From an uncultured Oscillibacter sp. (GTDB lineage Bacteria; Bacillota; Clostridia; Oscillospirales; Oscillospiraceae): a DNA stretch of 24,168 bases. Both the position numbers and the translations under genes were made by a program. Location of the stretch: NCBI GenBank assembly GCA_947245315.1, contig CAMXNV010000008.1:1-24168 (forward strand). The letters run 5' to 3'. Positions 1-6,733 of this stretch are shown here, piece after piece; the stretch's first letter is position 1; each line of letters starts with the position of its first letter. The notes under the pieces are model-generated. The model worked only from the letters and a program-made list of their open reading frames with translations. It was not told where the DNA came from and ran no database searches.

Positions 1-704
1 GTGTCCTTGGAGGACATCATGGGCACCCGGACGCCGCCGCCCTCGCCGTGCTGGCCCGCGCCGATCTCCATCAGGTCCGTCTCCCCCAGGTCGCCGAAGG
101 ACATGCCGTTCTGGGGGTGGGTGGCGTCGGTGGACTTGACGGTGACGGAGGCCATGCTGTCGGCGTAGCGCTGGGCGATGGCGGCCACCTCGTCCAGGCT
201 CTTGCCCTCCCGGGCCGCGGCGGCGGCGATGTGGTACAGGGCCACGGCTCCGGCAAGGCCCCGCTTATTGTCCTCTCCGTTGGGGTCGTACTGAATCTCC
301 TCCCCGGTGACCACCTGGCGGACGTTCAGCCCCGCCTTCTTGGCCAGCTTCATGGCCTGCTTGCCCGCCAGCTGGTCCCCGGCGTAGTTCAGGGTCAGCA
401 GCAGCACGCCGTGGCCCTTGTCCGCCAGCTTCATGGCGTCAAACACAAGCTGGCCGTTGGGGGCGGCGAAGATGTCGCCCACGGCCTGGACGTCCAGCAT
501 GCCCCGGCCCACGAAACCGGCCTGGGCGGGCTCGTGTCCGGAGCCGCCGTAGGTGACGATGGTCACCCGGTCGGCGTTCGCCAGGTCCTTGCTGATGACC
601 AGGTGCCCATCCACGTCCACGATGTCGGGATAGGCCAGGCCCAGGCCAATGAGCTCCTCGTCGGTGATGGTCTCCGGGGCGTTGATGAATTTTTTCATTT
701 TCAT
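1..704 (-). CDS. dhaK: Dihydroxyacetone kinase subunit DhaK (partial, C-terminus off the left edge)
   Basis: Substrate-binding subunit of a DhaK/DhaL kinase that phosphorylates dihydroxyacetone or a related short ketose in the cytoplasm. About 234 residues are visible. The protein begins MKMKKFINAPETITDEEL, followed by the DhaK core motif VTYGGSGHEPAQAGFVGRGM near residues 48-67. Near the window edge, GAGQHGEGG matches the family segment carrying the histidine that binds substrate covalently, though GQHGEGG differs from the common GIHGEPG form. The ATG at 704 is chosen because AGGAGG (712-717) lies 7 bases upstream. The gene follows dhaL by 27 bases and probably shares its transcript. The true substrate and phosphoryl donor (a DhaM PTS protein or ATP) cannot be decided here, and the sorC-type regulator next door leaves sugars other than dihydroxyacetone possible. 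Confidence 0.9.
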   Translation of the reverse strand, partial: MKMKKFINAPETITDEELIGLGLAYPDIVDVDGHLVISKDLANADRVTIVTYGGSGHEPAQAGFVGRGMLDVQAVGDIFAAPNGQLVFDAMKLADKGHGVLLLTLNYAGDQLAGKQAMKLAKKAGLNVRQVVTGEEIQYDPNGEDNKRGLAGAVALYHIAAAAAREGKSLDEVAAIAQRYADSMASVTVKSTDATHPQNGMSFGDLGETDLMEIGAGQHGEGGGVRVPMMSSKD

Positions 705-731
705 ATGCGTACCTCCTCAAAATTGACAGTC

Positions 732-1340
732 TTACATTTGCGCCAGGCCCTGGAAGAAATAGGCCATGGACATGGCCCCGGCGTCCGGGGTGCCCAGGGT
801 CTTCTCGCCGTAGCTCTTGGCCCGGCCGAACTTGGACACGAACTGTTTTGTGGCCTGGGCTCCCTCCATGGCGGCCCTAGCGGCGGCGTCGAAGAGCTTT
901 CCCTCGTCTCTGCCCCCATAGGCCGCGATGGCCTCGCTGGCGGGGATCAGGGCGTCCATCATGGTCTTGTCCCCCACCTGGGCCCCGGACATGTCGCTGA
1001 GCTCCTCCAGCCCCTTTGCGAAGACCTCCTGAAGGCCCGGGATATCAATTTCATCGCCCTCCGGGGCGGCCTCCTGCATCCCGTCCAGCCAGGTGTTCCA
1101 CAACGGCACGGCGCTGCCGCCGTTGAGGGTCATGACCGCCGTGGCCGCGCCGTCCAGCAGGGCCTGGATGCCGCCCTCCGACTGGTCCACTGCGTCCGAG
1201 ACGGCCCTGGCGATCTTGGCCATGGTCAGTCCGTGGTCCGCGTCGCCGAAGTGGGAATCGATCTCCGTCAGCTCCTGTTCCGCCGCCGCCACCGCCGCGC
1301 AGGCGTTTTTCAGGCGGGCGGCAAGCTCACCCTTGGTCAT
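732..1340 (-). CDS. dhaL: Dihydroxyacetone kinase subunit DhaL
   Basis: Nucleotide-binding subunit partnering DhaK, 202 residues, close to the usual 200-210. FGDADHGLTM near residues 31-40 supplies the aspartates that hold Mg-ADP in DhaL, and GDKTMMDALIPA is the second family signature. The C-terminal GTPDAGA segment corresponds to the usual GxxDPGA. The middle glycine loop reads LNGGSAVPLW instead of the usual GGTSGALY-type sequence, so this is a divergent member. The ATG at 1340 is chosen because CCTCCT at 1350-1355 gives AGGAGG on this strand. An upstream in-frame ATG at 1409 would start inside the promoter and is unlikely. dhaL precedes dhaK here, whereas classical PTS operons run dhaK-dhaL. 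Confidence 0.92.
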   Translation of the reverse strand: MTKGELAARLKNACAAVAAAEQELTEIDSHFGDADHGLTMAKIARAVSDAVDQSEGGIQALLDGAATAVMTLNGGSAVPLWNTWLDGMQEAAPEGDEIDIPGLQEVFAKGLEELSDMSGAQVGDKTMMDALIPASEAIAAYGGRDEGKLFDAAARAAMEGAQATKQFVSKFGRAKSYGEKTLGTPDAGAMSMAYFFQGLAQM

Positions 1341-1362
1341 TGCGCTTCGCCTCCTATTCAAA

Positions 1363-1409
1363 ATGTTACATTTGTTAAATATGATACCACAGAAAGTAAC
1401 ATAGGTCAA
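1363..1409 (-). promoter_or_regulatory. dhaLK promoter with probable SorC operator
   Basis: On the minus strand TTGACC (1404-1409) and TATCAT (1381-1386) are separated by exactly 17 bases. A direct repeat TGTTAca...TGTTA occurs at 1364 and 1373 (plus-strand reading, 9-bp spacing), just downstream of the -10. A further ATGTTAC half-site, read on the minus strand, lies in the spacer at 1396-1402 and forms an inverted pair with 1363-1369. The same 9-bp-spaced repeat is present in the sorC promoter, so it is the likely operator of that regulator. Promoter elements are seen directly; the operator role is inferred. Confidence 0.75.
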
Positions 1410-1471
1410 CGGCCAATCGGGATTTCCCCGGAATGGACAGGGGAGGATCAGGAAAACTATGGAAAATGCAC

Positions 1472-1503
1472 AAAAAGCCTCCCGGGCAAAGCCCGGGAGG
1501 CTT
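1472..1503 (-). terminator. Rho-independent terminator of sorC
   Basis: A perfect 11-bp stem (1477-1487 with 1491-1501) with a 3-base loop is followed on the minus strand by five U residues (A-run at 1472-1476). It begins 6 bases after the sorC stop codon and separates sorC transcription from the dhaLK promoter. Confidence 0.92.
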
Positions 1504-1506
1504 GCA

Positions 1507-2436
1507 TCATTCCAGCAGTCCCCGCACCAGATCCTGGCGGGCCACCAGATGGGTGAAGAGGCCGGATTTGAGGGCCCCGCCCAGGGCCTTGGCGCTGGTG
1601 TTGGCGGAGCAGACGCCGATGATGTTGGGGCAGCGCCTGAGGACGCCGAAGGGGATTTGGATGGCGAAGTCCTGGTCCGACTGGATGACCGTCCCCGCCT
1701 CGTTGAAGTAGTAGATCAGAAGCCGCCCGCAGGCCCGCTGCCGCTGGAGGAGGCTGCCGTAGCGGACCAGGGAGGCGAAGTCGGGGCTGGAGGGGTAGTC
1801 CCCGATGTTGACCAGGGCGGTGTCCAGCGACTCCCACTGCTGGTAAATCTGCCGGTAGACCTCGGTGGAGCACAGGACCTGTTTTTCCTCCAGGCTCTCC
1901 GGCAGGGCCGGAAGGTAGAGGAAATGGGGATCGGCCCCCAGCTGCTGGGCCATGAGGCGGACGTTCTCGTTGGACTGGTAATTCCGGGCCGGGATGCTGG
2001 CGTTGCCCACCAGGGGGCAGATGTCGGTGAGGGAGCTGTCCGGCTGGGGGTGGGCCTCCAGCCAGGTGACCAGCTGGCCGATCAGGTAGCCCCAGCCCAC
2101 CCCCAGGCGGCGGGCCCCCAGCCGGCCCAGCAGCTCCACGGCCCCCTGGGAGAGGGCCTGGTTCGTCTCGTCGTTGTCCCGGCCGTCCTCCACCAGGACG
2201 CCGCCCCGGATGGAGCTGGACAGCCCCAGGCGCTCCAGCAGCCTGGTTCCCCGGGTCCCGGGTTCGTGAATGGTGATCTCCACGATGCCCAGCGCCCGGG
2301 CCTCCGAGAGCATCCGGCTGATGAGGGGGCGGGACACCCCCAGCTCCTGGGCGATGTCGCTCTGCTTCCGGTCCTCCAGATAATAGCGCTGGGCCACGTA
2401 GGCCAGCCGTTTCCGCTTTTCCAAACTGGTATCCAC
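1507..2436 (-). CDS. SorC/DeoR-type sugar-binding transcriptional regulator
   Basis: Cytoplasmic DNA-binding regulator that probably responds to a phosphorylated sugar and controls the adjacent dhaLK genes. It has about 309 residues, matching the SorC family. A helix-turn-helix lies near residues 25-52 (QSDIAQELGVSRPLISRMLS), followed by the sugar-binding domain with LGVGWGYLIGQLV near its nucleotide-like fold and IIGVCSANTSAKAL near the C-terminus. GTG at 2436 is chosen as start because AGGAG lies about 7 bases upstream; a GTG at 2451 in the same frame overlaps that ribosome site and is the alternative. A terminator follows at once. Shared repeats in its own and the dhaL promoter suggest autoregulation and local control. 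The inducer is unknown. Confidence 0.9.
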   Translation of the reverse strand: MDTSLEKRKRLAYVAQRYYLEDRKQSDIAQELGVSRPLISRMLSEARALGIVEITIHEPGTRGTRLLERLGLSSSIRGGVLVEDGRDNDETNQALSQGAVELLGRLGARRLGVGWGYLIGQLVTWLEAHPQPDSSLTDICPLVGNASIPARNYQSNENVRLMAQQLGADPHFLYLPALPESLEEKQVLCSTEVYRQIYQQWESLDTALVNIGDYPSSPDFASLVRYGSLLQRQRACGRLLIYYFNEAGTVIQSDQDFAIQIPFGVLRRCPNIIGVCSANTSAKALGGALKSGLFTHLVARQDLVRGLLE

Positions 2437-2461
2437 AAAAATGCTCCTCACATGGACGATG

Positions 2462-2512
2462 TGTTACATATGTTACTAGGTTGACTATATCATAGAACGG
2501 AGCGGGCCGCAA
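2462..2512 (-). promoter_or_regulatory. sorC promoter with probable self-operator
   Basis: Minus-strand TTGCGG (2507-2512) and TATAGT (2484-2489) are separated by 17 bases. Just downstream, TGTTACA at 2462 and TGTTAC at 2471 (plus-strand reading) repeat with 9-bp spacing, the same arrangement as at 1364/1373 upstream of dhaL. This supports a common regulator, most simply the SorC protein itself. The -35 is weak. Confidence 0.6.
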
Positions 2513-2642
2513 GCCCCATCGGCAACAAACTTGAAAAGCATCGAACATACGCCTCCTTAACGGCTGGGCTGCATGACTTCGGCTTGGGGCAAATGCGCGC
2601 CTTGCGCGGGACCGGCCTCGCCGGGACGGACCTCCCGGCCAT
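2513..2642. other. Intergenic stretch between the pilus-operon terminator and sorC
   Basis: No convincing gene is seen. On the minus strand an AGGAGG followed by an ATG at 2548 opens a frame that runs into sorC out of phase. Its product resembles nothing recognisable and it is not called as a gene. Confidence 0.4.
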
Positions 2643-2691
2643 AGAAAAGACCGCCCAGGGCGCAAGCCTCCGGAGCTTGCTCCCTGGGCGG
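2643..2691 (-). terminator. Rho-independent terminator of the type IV pilus operon
   Basis: A perfect 10-bp stem (CCGCCCAGGG at 2651-2660 with its complement at 2682-2691) encloses a second, nearly palindromic hairpin (about 2662-2680). On the minus strand it is followed by the U-rich TCTTTTCT (2643-2650). It lies about 40 bases after the pilO stop codon, the last gene of the long minus-strand operon. Confidence 0.85.
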
Positions 2692-2728
2692 AATCCTTCC
2701 GCCGCCAGGGGGTATTTGAAGAAACCCT

Positions 2729-3268
2729 CTAGCCTGCCTGATACTCGAAGAACACGATGCTTCCGCTGACAGAGACGGCGTCCCGCTCCCCCTGGCCGAT
2801 GGTGATGGCGACGCTCTCCAGCATACAGCGGAAGGCGCTGTCGTGGAGCCGCTGGAGCACCGCCTTGGCGGACGCGTAGGAGCCGGTGGTGAAGGACATG
2901 GAGATGCTCCGCCGGACGATGGGCTGGGAGGCGTCCACGGTGCTGAAGGACAGGCTGTAGTCCTCCGTGGCGGCCAGGATGGCGTTCAGCTCGAACATAA
3001 CGGGCTGGAGGTTATCGTAGTCGGCGATGCTCAGGGGCGGAGTCCCGGAGGAGAAGAGGGCCTCCAGCTCCTGTTCCATCCGGCACTTCTCCTCCAGCCG
3101 GAGCTGGGCGGCCTCGATCTCCACGCGGCGGTCCGCCGCCTCTTGCAGGCAGCGGTCCCGCTGGGCGGTCTGGGGCATGTAGAACAGCAGCATATAGCCG
3201 CTGACCAGGAGGAGGACGCCCAGCAGGGCCAGGAGCAGCCACTCCCGGGTAGTCAGCTGTCTTCTCAC
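2729..3268 (-). CDS. pilO: PilO-like type IV pilus alignment protein
   Basis: Probable inner component of the PilM-PilN-PilO platform that links the cytoplasmic motor to the growing pilus. It has 179 residues, short for PilO. A single transmembrane helix lies near residues 11-31 (LLLALLGVLLLVSGYMLLFY), followed by a predicted coiled coil (about 35-70, rich in E, R, Q, L) and a small C-terminal domain with beta-like segments (SLSFSTVDA, SISMSFTTGSY). Sequence similarity to PilO is low; the call rests on topology and position after pilN. The GTG start at 3268 has AAGGAGG 7 bases upstream and overlaps the pilN stop by 4 bases (GTGA), so translation is probably coupled. Confidence 0.75.
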   Translation of the reverse strand: MRRQLTTREWLLLALLGVLLLVSGYMLLFYMPQTAQRDRCLQEAADRRVEIEAAQLRLEEKCRMEQELEALFSSGTPPLSIADYDNLQPVMFELNAILAATEDYSLSFSTVDASQPIVRRSISMSFTTGSYASAKAVLQRLHDSAFRCMLESVAITIGQGERDAVSVSGSIVFFEYQAG

Positions 3269-3834
3269 TGGACCGCCTCCTTTTGCAGCTGGATCAGCAC
3301 GCTGGCCTGGACCGGGGCGCTGGCGTCGGCGGAGCCGCCCTCCCCCTGGGTGGTGGCCGCCGTGTTTACCATGGTGTAGGCCACGATGGGAGAGGCCTCC
3401 AGGGCGCTGACGATCTGAGCGGTCTGGGCCAGGGTGACGCCGGAGAACTGGAGCTGGACGGTTTCGCCGCTGATGGAGACCGCGTCCAGAGAGGCCCCCA
3501 CGGCCTGGTCCAGCAGGGCCAGGACCTCCATGCGGTCAATGAGGGCCCGCTCCTCATCGGTGGCGGAGTAGCGGCTGTAGCGCTCCCAGACCTCCTCGTA
3601 GTCCGCCAGCTCCAGGTTGAGGCTCTCCAGCTGGGCCTCCGCGGCGGCCAGGGACTGCTGGGCCTGGAGGGCCTCCATCCCCACGTCGTAGATCAGAAAC
3701 TTGCTCAGCCCCAGGAGGCAGGTGAGGACGAAGAGCACGTAGAGCCCGATGGTGGCGGGCTTGGTGGTGCGGTCGGGCTTGTAGTAGAGGTTCATGGACC
3801 GCTTGGCGGGGTAGGACGCTGTTCGTTTGCTCAT
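3265..3834 (-). CDS. pilN: PilN-like type IV pilus assembly protein
   Basis: Bitopic membrane protein expected to bind PilM through its cytoplasmic N-terminus and pair with PilO outside the membrane. It has 189 residues. MNLYYKPDR near residues 14-22 occupies the place of the canonical PilN INLLPxR motif but is degenerate. One transmembrane helix lies near residues 28-48 (IGLYVLFVLTCLLGLSKFLI), followed by a coiled coil (about 52-90) and a C-terminal alpha/beta domain. The ATG at 3834 has GGGAGG upstream and begins one base after the pilM stop codon; the reading frame extending further upstream to 3999 only overlaps pilM. The stop overlaps the pilO start. Confidence 0.8.
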   Translation of the reverse strand: MSKRTASYPAKRSMNLYYKPDRTTKPATIGLYVLFVLTCLLGLSKFLIYDVGMEALQAQQSLAAAEAQLESLNLELADYEEVWERYSRYSATDEERALIDRMEVLALLDQAVGASLDAVSISGETVQLQFSGVTLAQTAQIVSALEASPIVAYTMVNTAATTQGEGGSADASAPVQASVLIQLQKEAVQ

Positions 3835-3835
3835 C

Positions 3836-4815
3836 TCATTTCCCTCCCATGGCCGCCCCGGCGGCGAAGACGCCTGCGGCCGCCGCCTCCCCGGCCTCCG
3901 GCAGCAGGTCCGCCGGGTCCAGCAGGGGCAGGCCCACCGTGTGCTCGATGCTCTGCCGCAGCAGGGGCAGGGCCGCGCCGCCGCCCACCAGGTACACACC
4001 GCTCAGGCTGCTGGCGCGATAGGTAAACTGATAGAAGTTGATGACCTTCAAAATCTCCACGGCCACGCGCTCGCAGATCTCGGCCACGGCGGGGAGGGCC
4101 AGGACGTTCTGAAAATTGGTGGTCTTGTAGGTGCTGGAGAGGAAGGGGTCCACCCCCAGCTCGCCCGCCACGATGTTGTCCAGGTTCCGCCCGCCCAGGG
4201 CGATCTGCCGGGTGGCCTGGACCCGGTCCCGCCAGACCACCGTGATCCGGGTGAACTGGTGCCCCAGGTCCACGAAGCAGAACTCCTCCGCCCGGCGCCC
4301 CGGGCCTGGCAGAGCTGGATCAAGGCCATCTCCTGGGGGAGCACGGTCCGCAGCCGGAGGCCCGCCTGGGCGAAGATCCGGGCGTACTCCGCCAGGGTCT
4401 GCTTGGCCGCCGCCGCCGCCATCATGGGCACCCCCTGGGAGGGGTCGTCCCCCTCGGCGGGGGCGCAGACGGCGTAGTCGCAGTGGTACTGGTCCGCCAC
4501 GCCCTGGATGAAGTCCGAAAACTCGTAGGGCAGGTTCATCAGCAGCTGCTCCGTGGTCATCCGGGGCATGGTCACCAGGCGGCAGATCACCTGGCTGGGG
4601 GGCAGGGCCAGGGCCGCCCGGCCCCGGGGGAGGGAGAGGTCCTTCCGCACCTGCCGCAGAAACTGGGCAAAGGCGTGGGGCAGGGCGATGGCCCCGGCGC
4701 CGTCCACCAGGTTCTCCGGCAGGCGGACCTCCTCGATCCGGGCGTCGCCGCCCCGGAGCACCGCGATTTTTAAGCTGCTGCTGCCGATGTCAAATCCCAG
4801 CCGCGTGTTTCCCAT
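3836..4815 (-). pseudogene. pilM: PilM actin-like pilus assembly ATPase, frameshifted as given
   Basis: Cytoplasmic actin-fold ATPase that docks on PilN. The N-terminal frame begins MGNTRLGFDIGSSSLKIAVL (phosphate-1 loop) and reads through ALIQLCQARGAG; the C-terminal half, with FVDLGHQFTRITVV (phosphate-2) and VYLVGGGAALPLL (adenosine motif), lies in another frame. The span is 980 bases, one short of a multiple of three. One added base in the G/C-rich stretch at about 4290-4304 gives a continuous protein of about 326 residues, normal for PilM, reading QARGAGAEEFCFVDLGHQ. The start at 4815 has GGAGGAG 7 bases upstream. Either a sequencing error or a real frameshift; both halves look conserved, which favours error. 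Confidence 0.85.
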
Positions 4816-4834
4816 AATGTTTCTCCTCCGTACT

Positions 4835-5001
4835 TTTTCTTGGAAGACTGTAACGACACTTGGCTTTGCAAAGCAAAGCCTTAGTGGAGTACGTCCCCGA
4901 AGGGGAAAAAGTAGCAAAAAGAACTTTCGCTCGCTCTTTCGTGCGTTGCTGTTCCCAGCTTCCCGCACGGCAACGTGGAAAGTGCTTATTGAAACCTTTC
5001 T
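4835..5001. repeat. Intergenic dispersed repeat between pilD and pilM
   Basis: This gap holds several small inverted repeats: GGCTTTG/CAAAGCC at 4862-4880, CCCC-GAA-GGGG at 4895-4907, and a GCTCGCTC core. The segment 4915-4980 (CAAAAAGAACTTTCGCTCGC to CGGCAACGTGGAA) closely matches, on the opposite strand and over nearly the same length, the segment 9861-9926 after pilB. No terminator with a U-run is seen, so transcription from pilD into pilM may continue. Confidence 0.55.
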
Positions 5002-5777
5002 TTAGAACAGGCCGAAATACCAATCCAGCACCGGCTCGCCGAAGCACACTGTCAGCAAGGCCCCCGCCGAAAGAAAGGGCCCGAAGGGCACGGCGGTTCC
5101 CTTCCTCCCGCCGGTGAGGGCGGCCCACACAAAGCCCTGCAGGCAGCCCGCCAGCAGCGTCAGAAGCAGCTCCGCCCAGCTCAGGTACAGCGCCAGGGCG
5201 AAGAGCAGCTTGATGTCCCCGCCGCCCATGGCCTCCCGGCCCATCAGCTTCTCCATCGCCAGCACCAGGGCCAGCAGTGCCGCCGGGACGGCGCAGGCGA
5301 TGACGGCCTCCAGGGCCTCCCGGGCCCCGTGGCCCAGGATCAGGAACCAGGCCGCCCGGTTGGCCGCCAGCAGGAGGAGCAGCTTGTCGGGGATGAGCCG
5401 CCGGAAGCAATCCGTCAGGCTGAGGGCCAGCAGGAGGGCGGCCCAGACCAGCCACTGCCCCAGCTCCGGGTCCCACCCGAAGCGCAGGCCCAGGCACAAA
5501 AAGGCCGCCGCCCCCGCCAGCTCGGCGGCCGGGCACCCGGCGGGAATCCGCGCCCCGCAGTGCCGGCACCGCCCCAGAGAAGGAGGAAGCTGAACACCGG
5601 GACCAGGTCCCGGGGGCCCAGGGTATGCCCGCAGGAGCCGCACCGGGACCGGCCCCGGAAGGGGTGGGGGTCCCCCGCGGCCCAGCGGGAGGCGGCGCAG
5701 TGGAGGAAGCTGCCGGCCACCGCGCCGGAGACGGCCGGCCAGAAGCAGAGATAGGCTGTCAGAATGGGTTCGTTCAT
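5002..5777 (-). pseudogene. pilD: Type IV prepilin peptidase PilD (A24 family), frameshifted as given
   Basis: Membrane aspartyl protease that removes the prepilin leader and usually N-methylates the new end. The first frame gives MNEPILTAYLCFWPAVSGAV...GSFLHC and the first half of the tetracysteine domain (CGSCGHTL); the second frame carries CRHCGARIP and both catalytic aspartates, SLTDCFRRLIPD and GGGDIKLL, plus several transmembrane helices. The span is one base short of a multiple of three. Adding one G to the CCCC run at 5572-5575 (plus reading) restores FSFLLLWGRCRHCGARIP and a protein of about 258 residues, normal for this family. The ATG at 5777 has AAAGGAG upstream. No clear promoter is seen; a plus-strand toxin-antitoxin pair starts 133 bases away. 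Confidence 0.87.
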
Positions 5778-5858
5778 AGGGTCTCCTTTATGTGAGTCAG
5801 GGGCCTCGGGGGCCGTTGTTCGGGGAGCGTTGTAATAGAAAATTTACGGTCCGCCGAG

Positions 5859-5887
5859 TTGATATTGGGGCTCGCCTGTGGTAAAAT
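5859..5887 (+). promoter_or_regulatory. Promoter of the toxin-antitoxin pair
   Basis: TTGATA (5859-5864) and TAAAAT (5882-5887) are separated by exactly 17 bases, 22 bases before the antitoxin GTG start. An AAGGGGTG ribosome site follows. No clear palindromic operator was found by eye. Confidence 0.75.
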
Positions 5888-5909
5888 AACGGCAAAGGGG
5901 TGATTTTTT

Positions 5910-6170
5910 GTGGCACAGGCAAATTTGAACATTCAGATGGACGCGGCGCTGTCAAAGCAGTTCGCAGAGCTCTGCGACGAGATCGGCATGAGCGTGGACA
6001 CGGCCATCTCCGTCTTCGCCAAGCGGGCGGTCCGCAAGTGGGGCTTCCCCTTTGAGGTGACCGGGGATCCGTTTTATTCCGAGTCCAATATGAACGAGCT
6101 CCGGCGGAGGATCGCCGAGATGGACGCGGGGAAGGGCGTGGAGCACGAGCTGATTGAGGTGGACGATTGA
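5910..6170 (+). CDS. RelB/DinJ-family antitoxin
   Basis: Probable antitoxin that neutralises the toxin encoded just downstream and represses the pair. It has 86 residues. The N-terminal ribbon-helix-helix reads NLNIQMDAALSKQFAELCDE then IGMSVDTAISVFAKRAVRK, which follows the RelB/DinJ pattern closely (strand, two helices, then an IPFEV-like FPFEV segment). The C-terminal region (NELRRRIAEMDAGKGVEHEL) would wrap the toxin. The start is GTG at 5910 with AAGGGGTG upstream. Its stop overlaps the toxin start by 4 bases. The pair is on the plus strand inside an otherwise minus-strand pilus locus, suggesting insertion. Confidence 0.9.
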   Translation: MAQANLNIQMDAALSKQFAELCDEIGMSVDTAISVFAKRAVRKWGFPFEVTGDPFYSESNMNELRRRIAEMDAGKGVEHELIEVDD

Positions 6171-6427
6171 AGAAGCTGTGGCTGGACGAGGCCTGGAAGG
6201 AATATCTGGATTGGCAGGAGCAGGATAAAAGGATTCTGAAAAAAATCAACGAGCTCATCAGGGAGGCGGAGCGCACGCCTTTCAAGGGAACCGGAAAGCC
6301 GGAGCCGCTGAGGGGAGACCGCAGCGGCTACTGGAGCCGCCGCATCACGAGCAGGGATCGGTTGGTCTACCGCGTCAAAGACGGCGTTCTGGAAATCCTC
6401 TCCTGCATGGGACACTACGAAGACTGA
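6167..6427 (+). CDS. Txe/YoeB-family mRNA interferase toxin
   Basis: Probable ribosome-dependent endoribonuclease of the RelE superfamily that cleaves mRNA and halts growth when free of antitoxin. It has 86 residues, the normal YoeB size. Family features are all visible: WKEYLDWQEQDKRILKKINE, ERTPFKGTGKPEPLRG, GYWSRRIT and the C-terminal HY pair (GHYED) that is part of the YoeB active site. The start is TTG at 6167, overlapping the antitoxin stop (TTGA). YoeB toxins classically pair with YefM/Phd antitoxins, so the partner here being RelB/DinJ-like is a mixed pairing. Catalytic residues look intact. Confidence 0.9.
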   Translation: MKKLWLDEAWKEYLDWQEQDKRILKKINELIREAERTPFKGTGKPEPLRGDRSGYWSRRITSRDRLVYRVKDGVLEILSCMGHYED

Positions 6428-6430
6428 ACG

Positions 6431-6454
6431 CCCCCCGTATGGGGGGATTTTTTT
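6431..6454 (+). terminator. Rho-independent terminator of the toxin-antitoxin pair
   Basis: Six C residues, a 4-base loop (GTAT) and six G residues are followed by a run of seven T residues. It lies immediately after the toxin stop codon. Confidence 0.93.
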
Positions 6455-6465
6455 GTGTCCGCTTG

Positions 6466-6692
6466 GGGGGAACTCCCTCAGTCAGCTTCGCTGACAGCTC
6501 CCTCAAAGAGGGAGCCTAAGGGAAACGCACAGCCGGGTCAAAGAGGGAGCCTAAGGGAAACGCGCGGCCTTCTCAAAGAGAGAGCCCAAGGGAAACGCAC
6601 AGCCCCTCTCGAAGAGGGGGCCCAAGGGGAACGCACAGCCTCCCTCTTTGAGGGAGGTGGCACGGCGAAGCCGTGACGGAGGGAGTTCCCCC
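6466..6692. repeat. MITE-like inverted-repeat element, long copy with internal tandem repeats
   Basis: The ends are inverted repeats: GGGGGAACTCCCTC at 6466 and GAGGGAGTTCCCCC ending at 6692. Next to each end is a further hairpin (GTCAGCTTCGCTGAC on the left, CACGGCGAAGCCGTG on the right) and a CCTCAAAGAGGGAGG-like palindrome. A second, shorter copy with the same ends lies at 8605-8725. No coding potential or transposase is present and no target duplication is evident. It sits between the toxin terminator and the pilin stop codon; on the minus strand its hairpins would end up in the pilin mRNA tail. Confidence 0.75.
6503..6643. repeat. Four tandem units of 35-36 bases inside the MITE-like element
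   Basis: Units start at 6503, 6538, 6573 and 6609 and share the pattern TCAAAGAGGGAGCCTAAGGG followed by AAACGCACAGCC. They diverge by a few bases each. There are no unique spacers, so this is a tandem repeat and not a CRISPR array. Confidence 0.8.
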
Positions 6693-6733
6693 GCCCTGCG
6701 CCAACCCGGAGGGGGCGGAGGTGTGGGGAGGGG

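Noticed and set aside
1457..2548. A minus-strand frame starting at an ATG (2548) with a good AGGAGG upstream, overlapping sorC out of phase
   Set aside because: The product is low complexity in glycine, proline and arginine and the sorC frame has clear domains. It was also considered as a leader peptide but it shows no regulatory structure.
4835..5001. A terminator between pilD and pilM
   Set aside because: Hairpins are present but none is followed by a U-run on the minus strand.
6503..6643. CRISPR-like array
   Set aside because: Units are contiguous with no unique spacers, diverge from each other, and no cas genes are nearby.
6455..6676. A 73-codon plus-strand frame over the repeat element
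   Set aside because: Its sequence is only the translation of the tandem units, with no ribosome site and no homology pattern.
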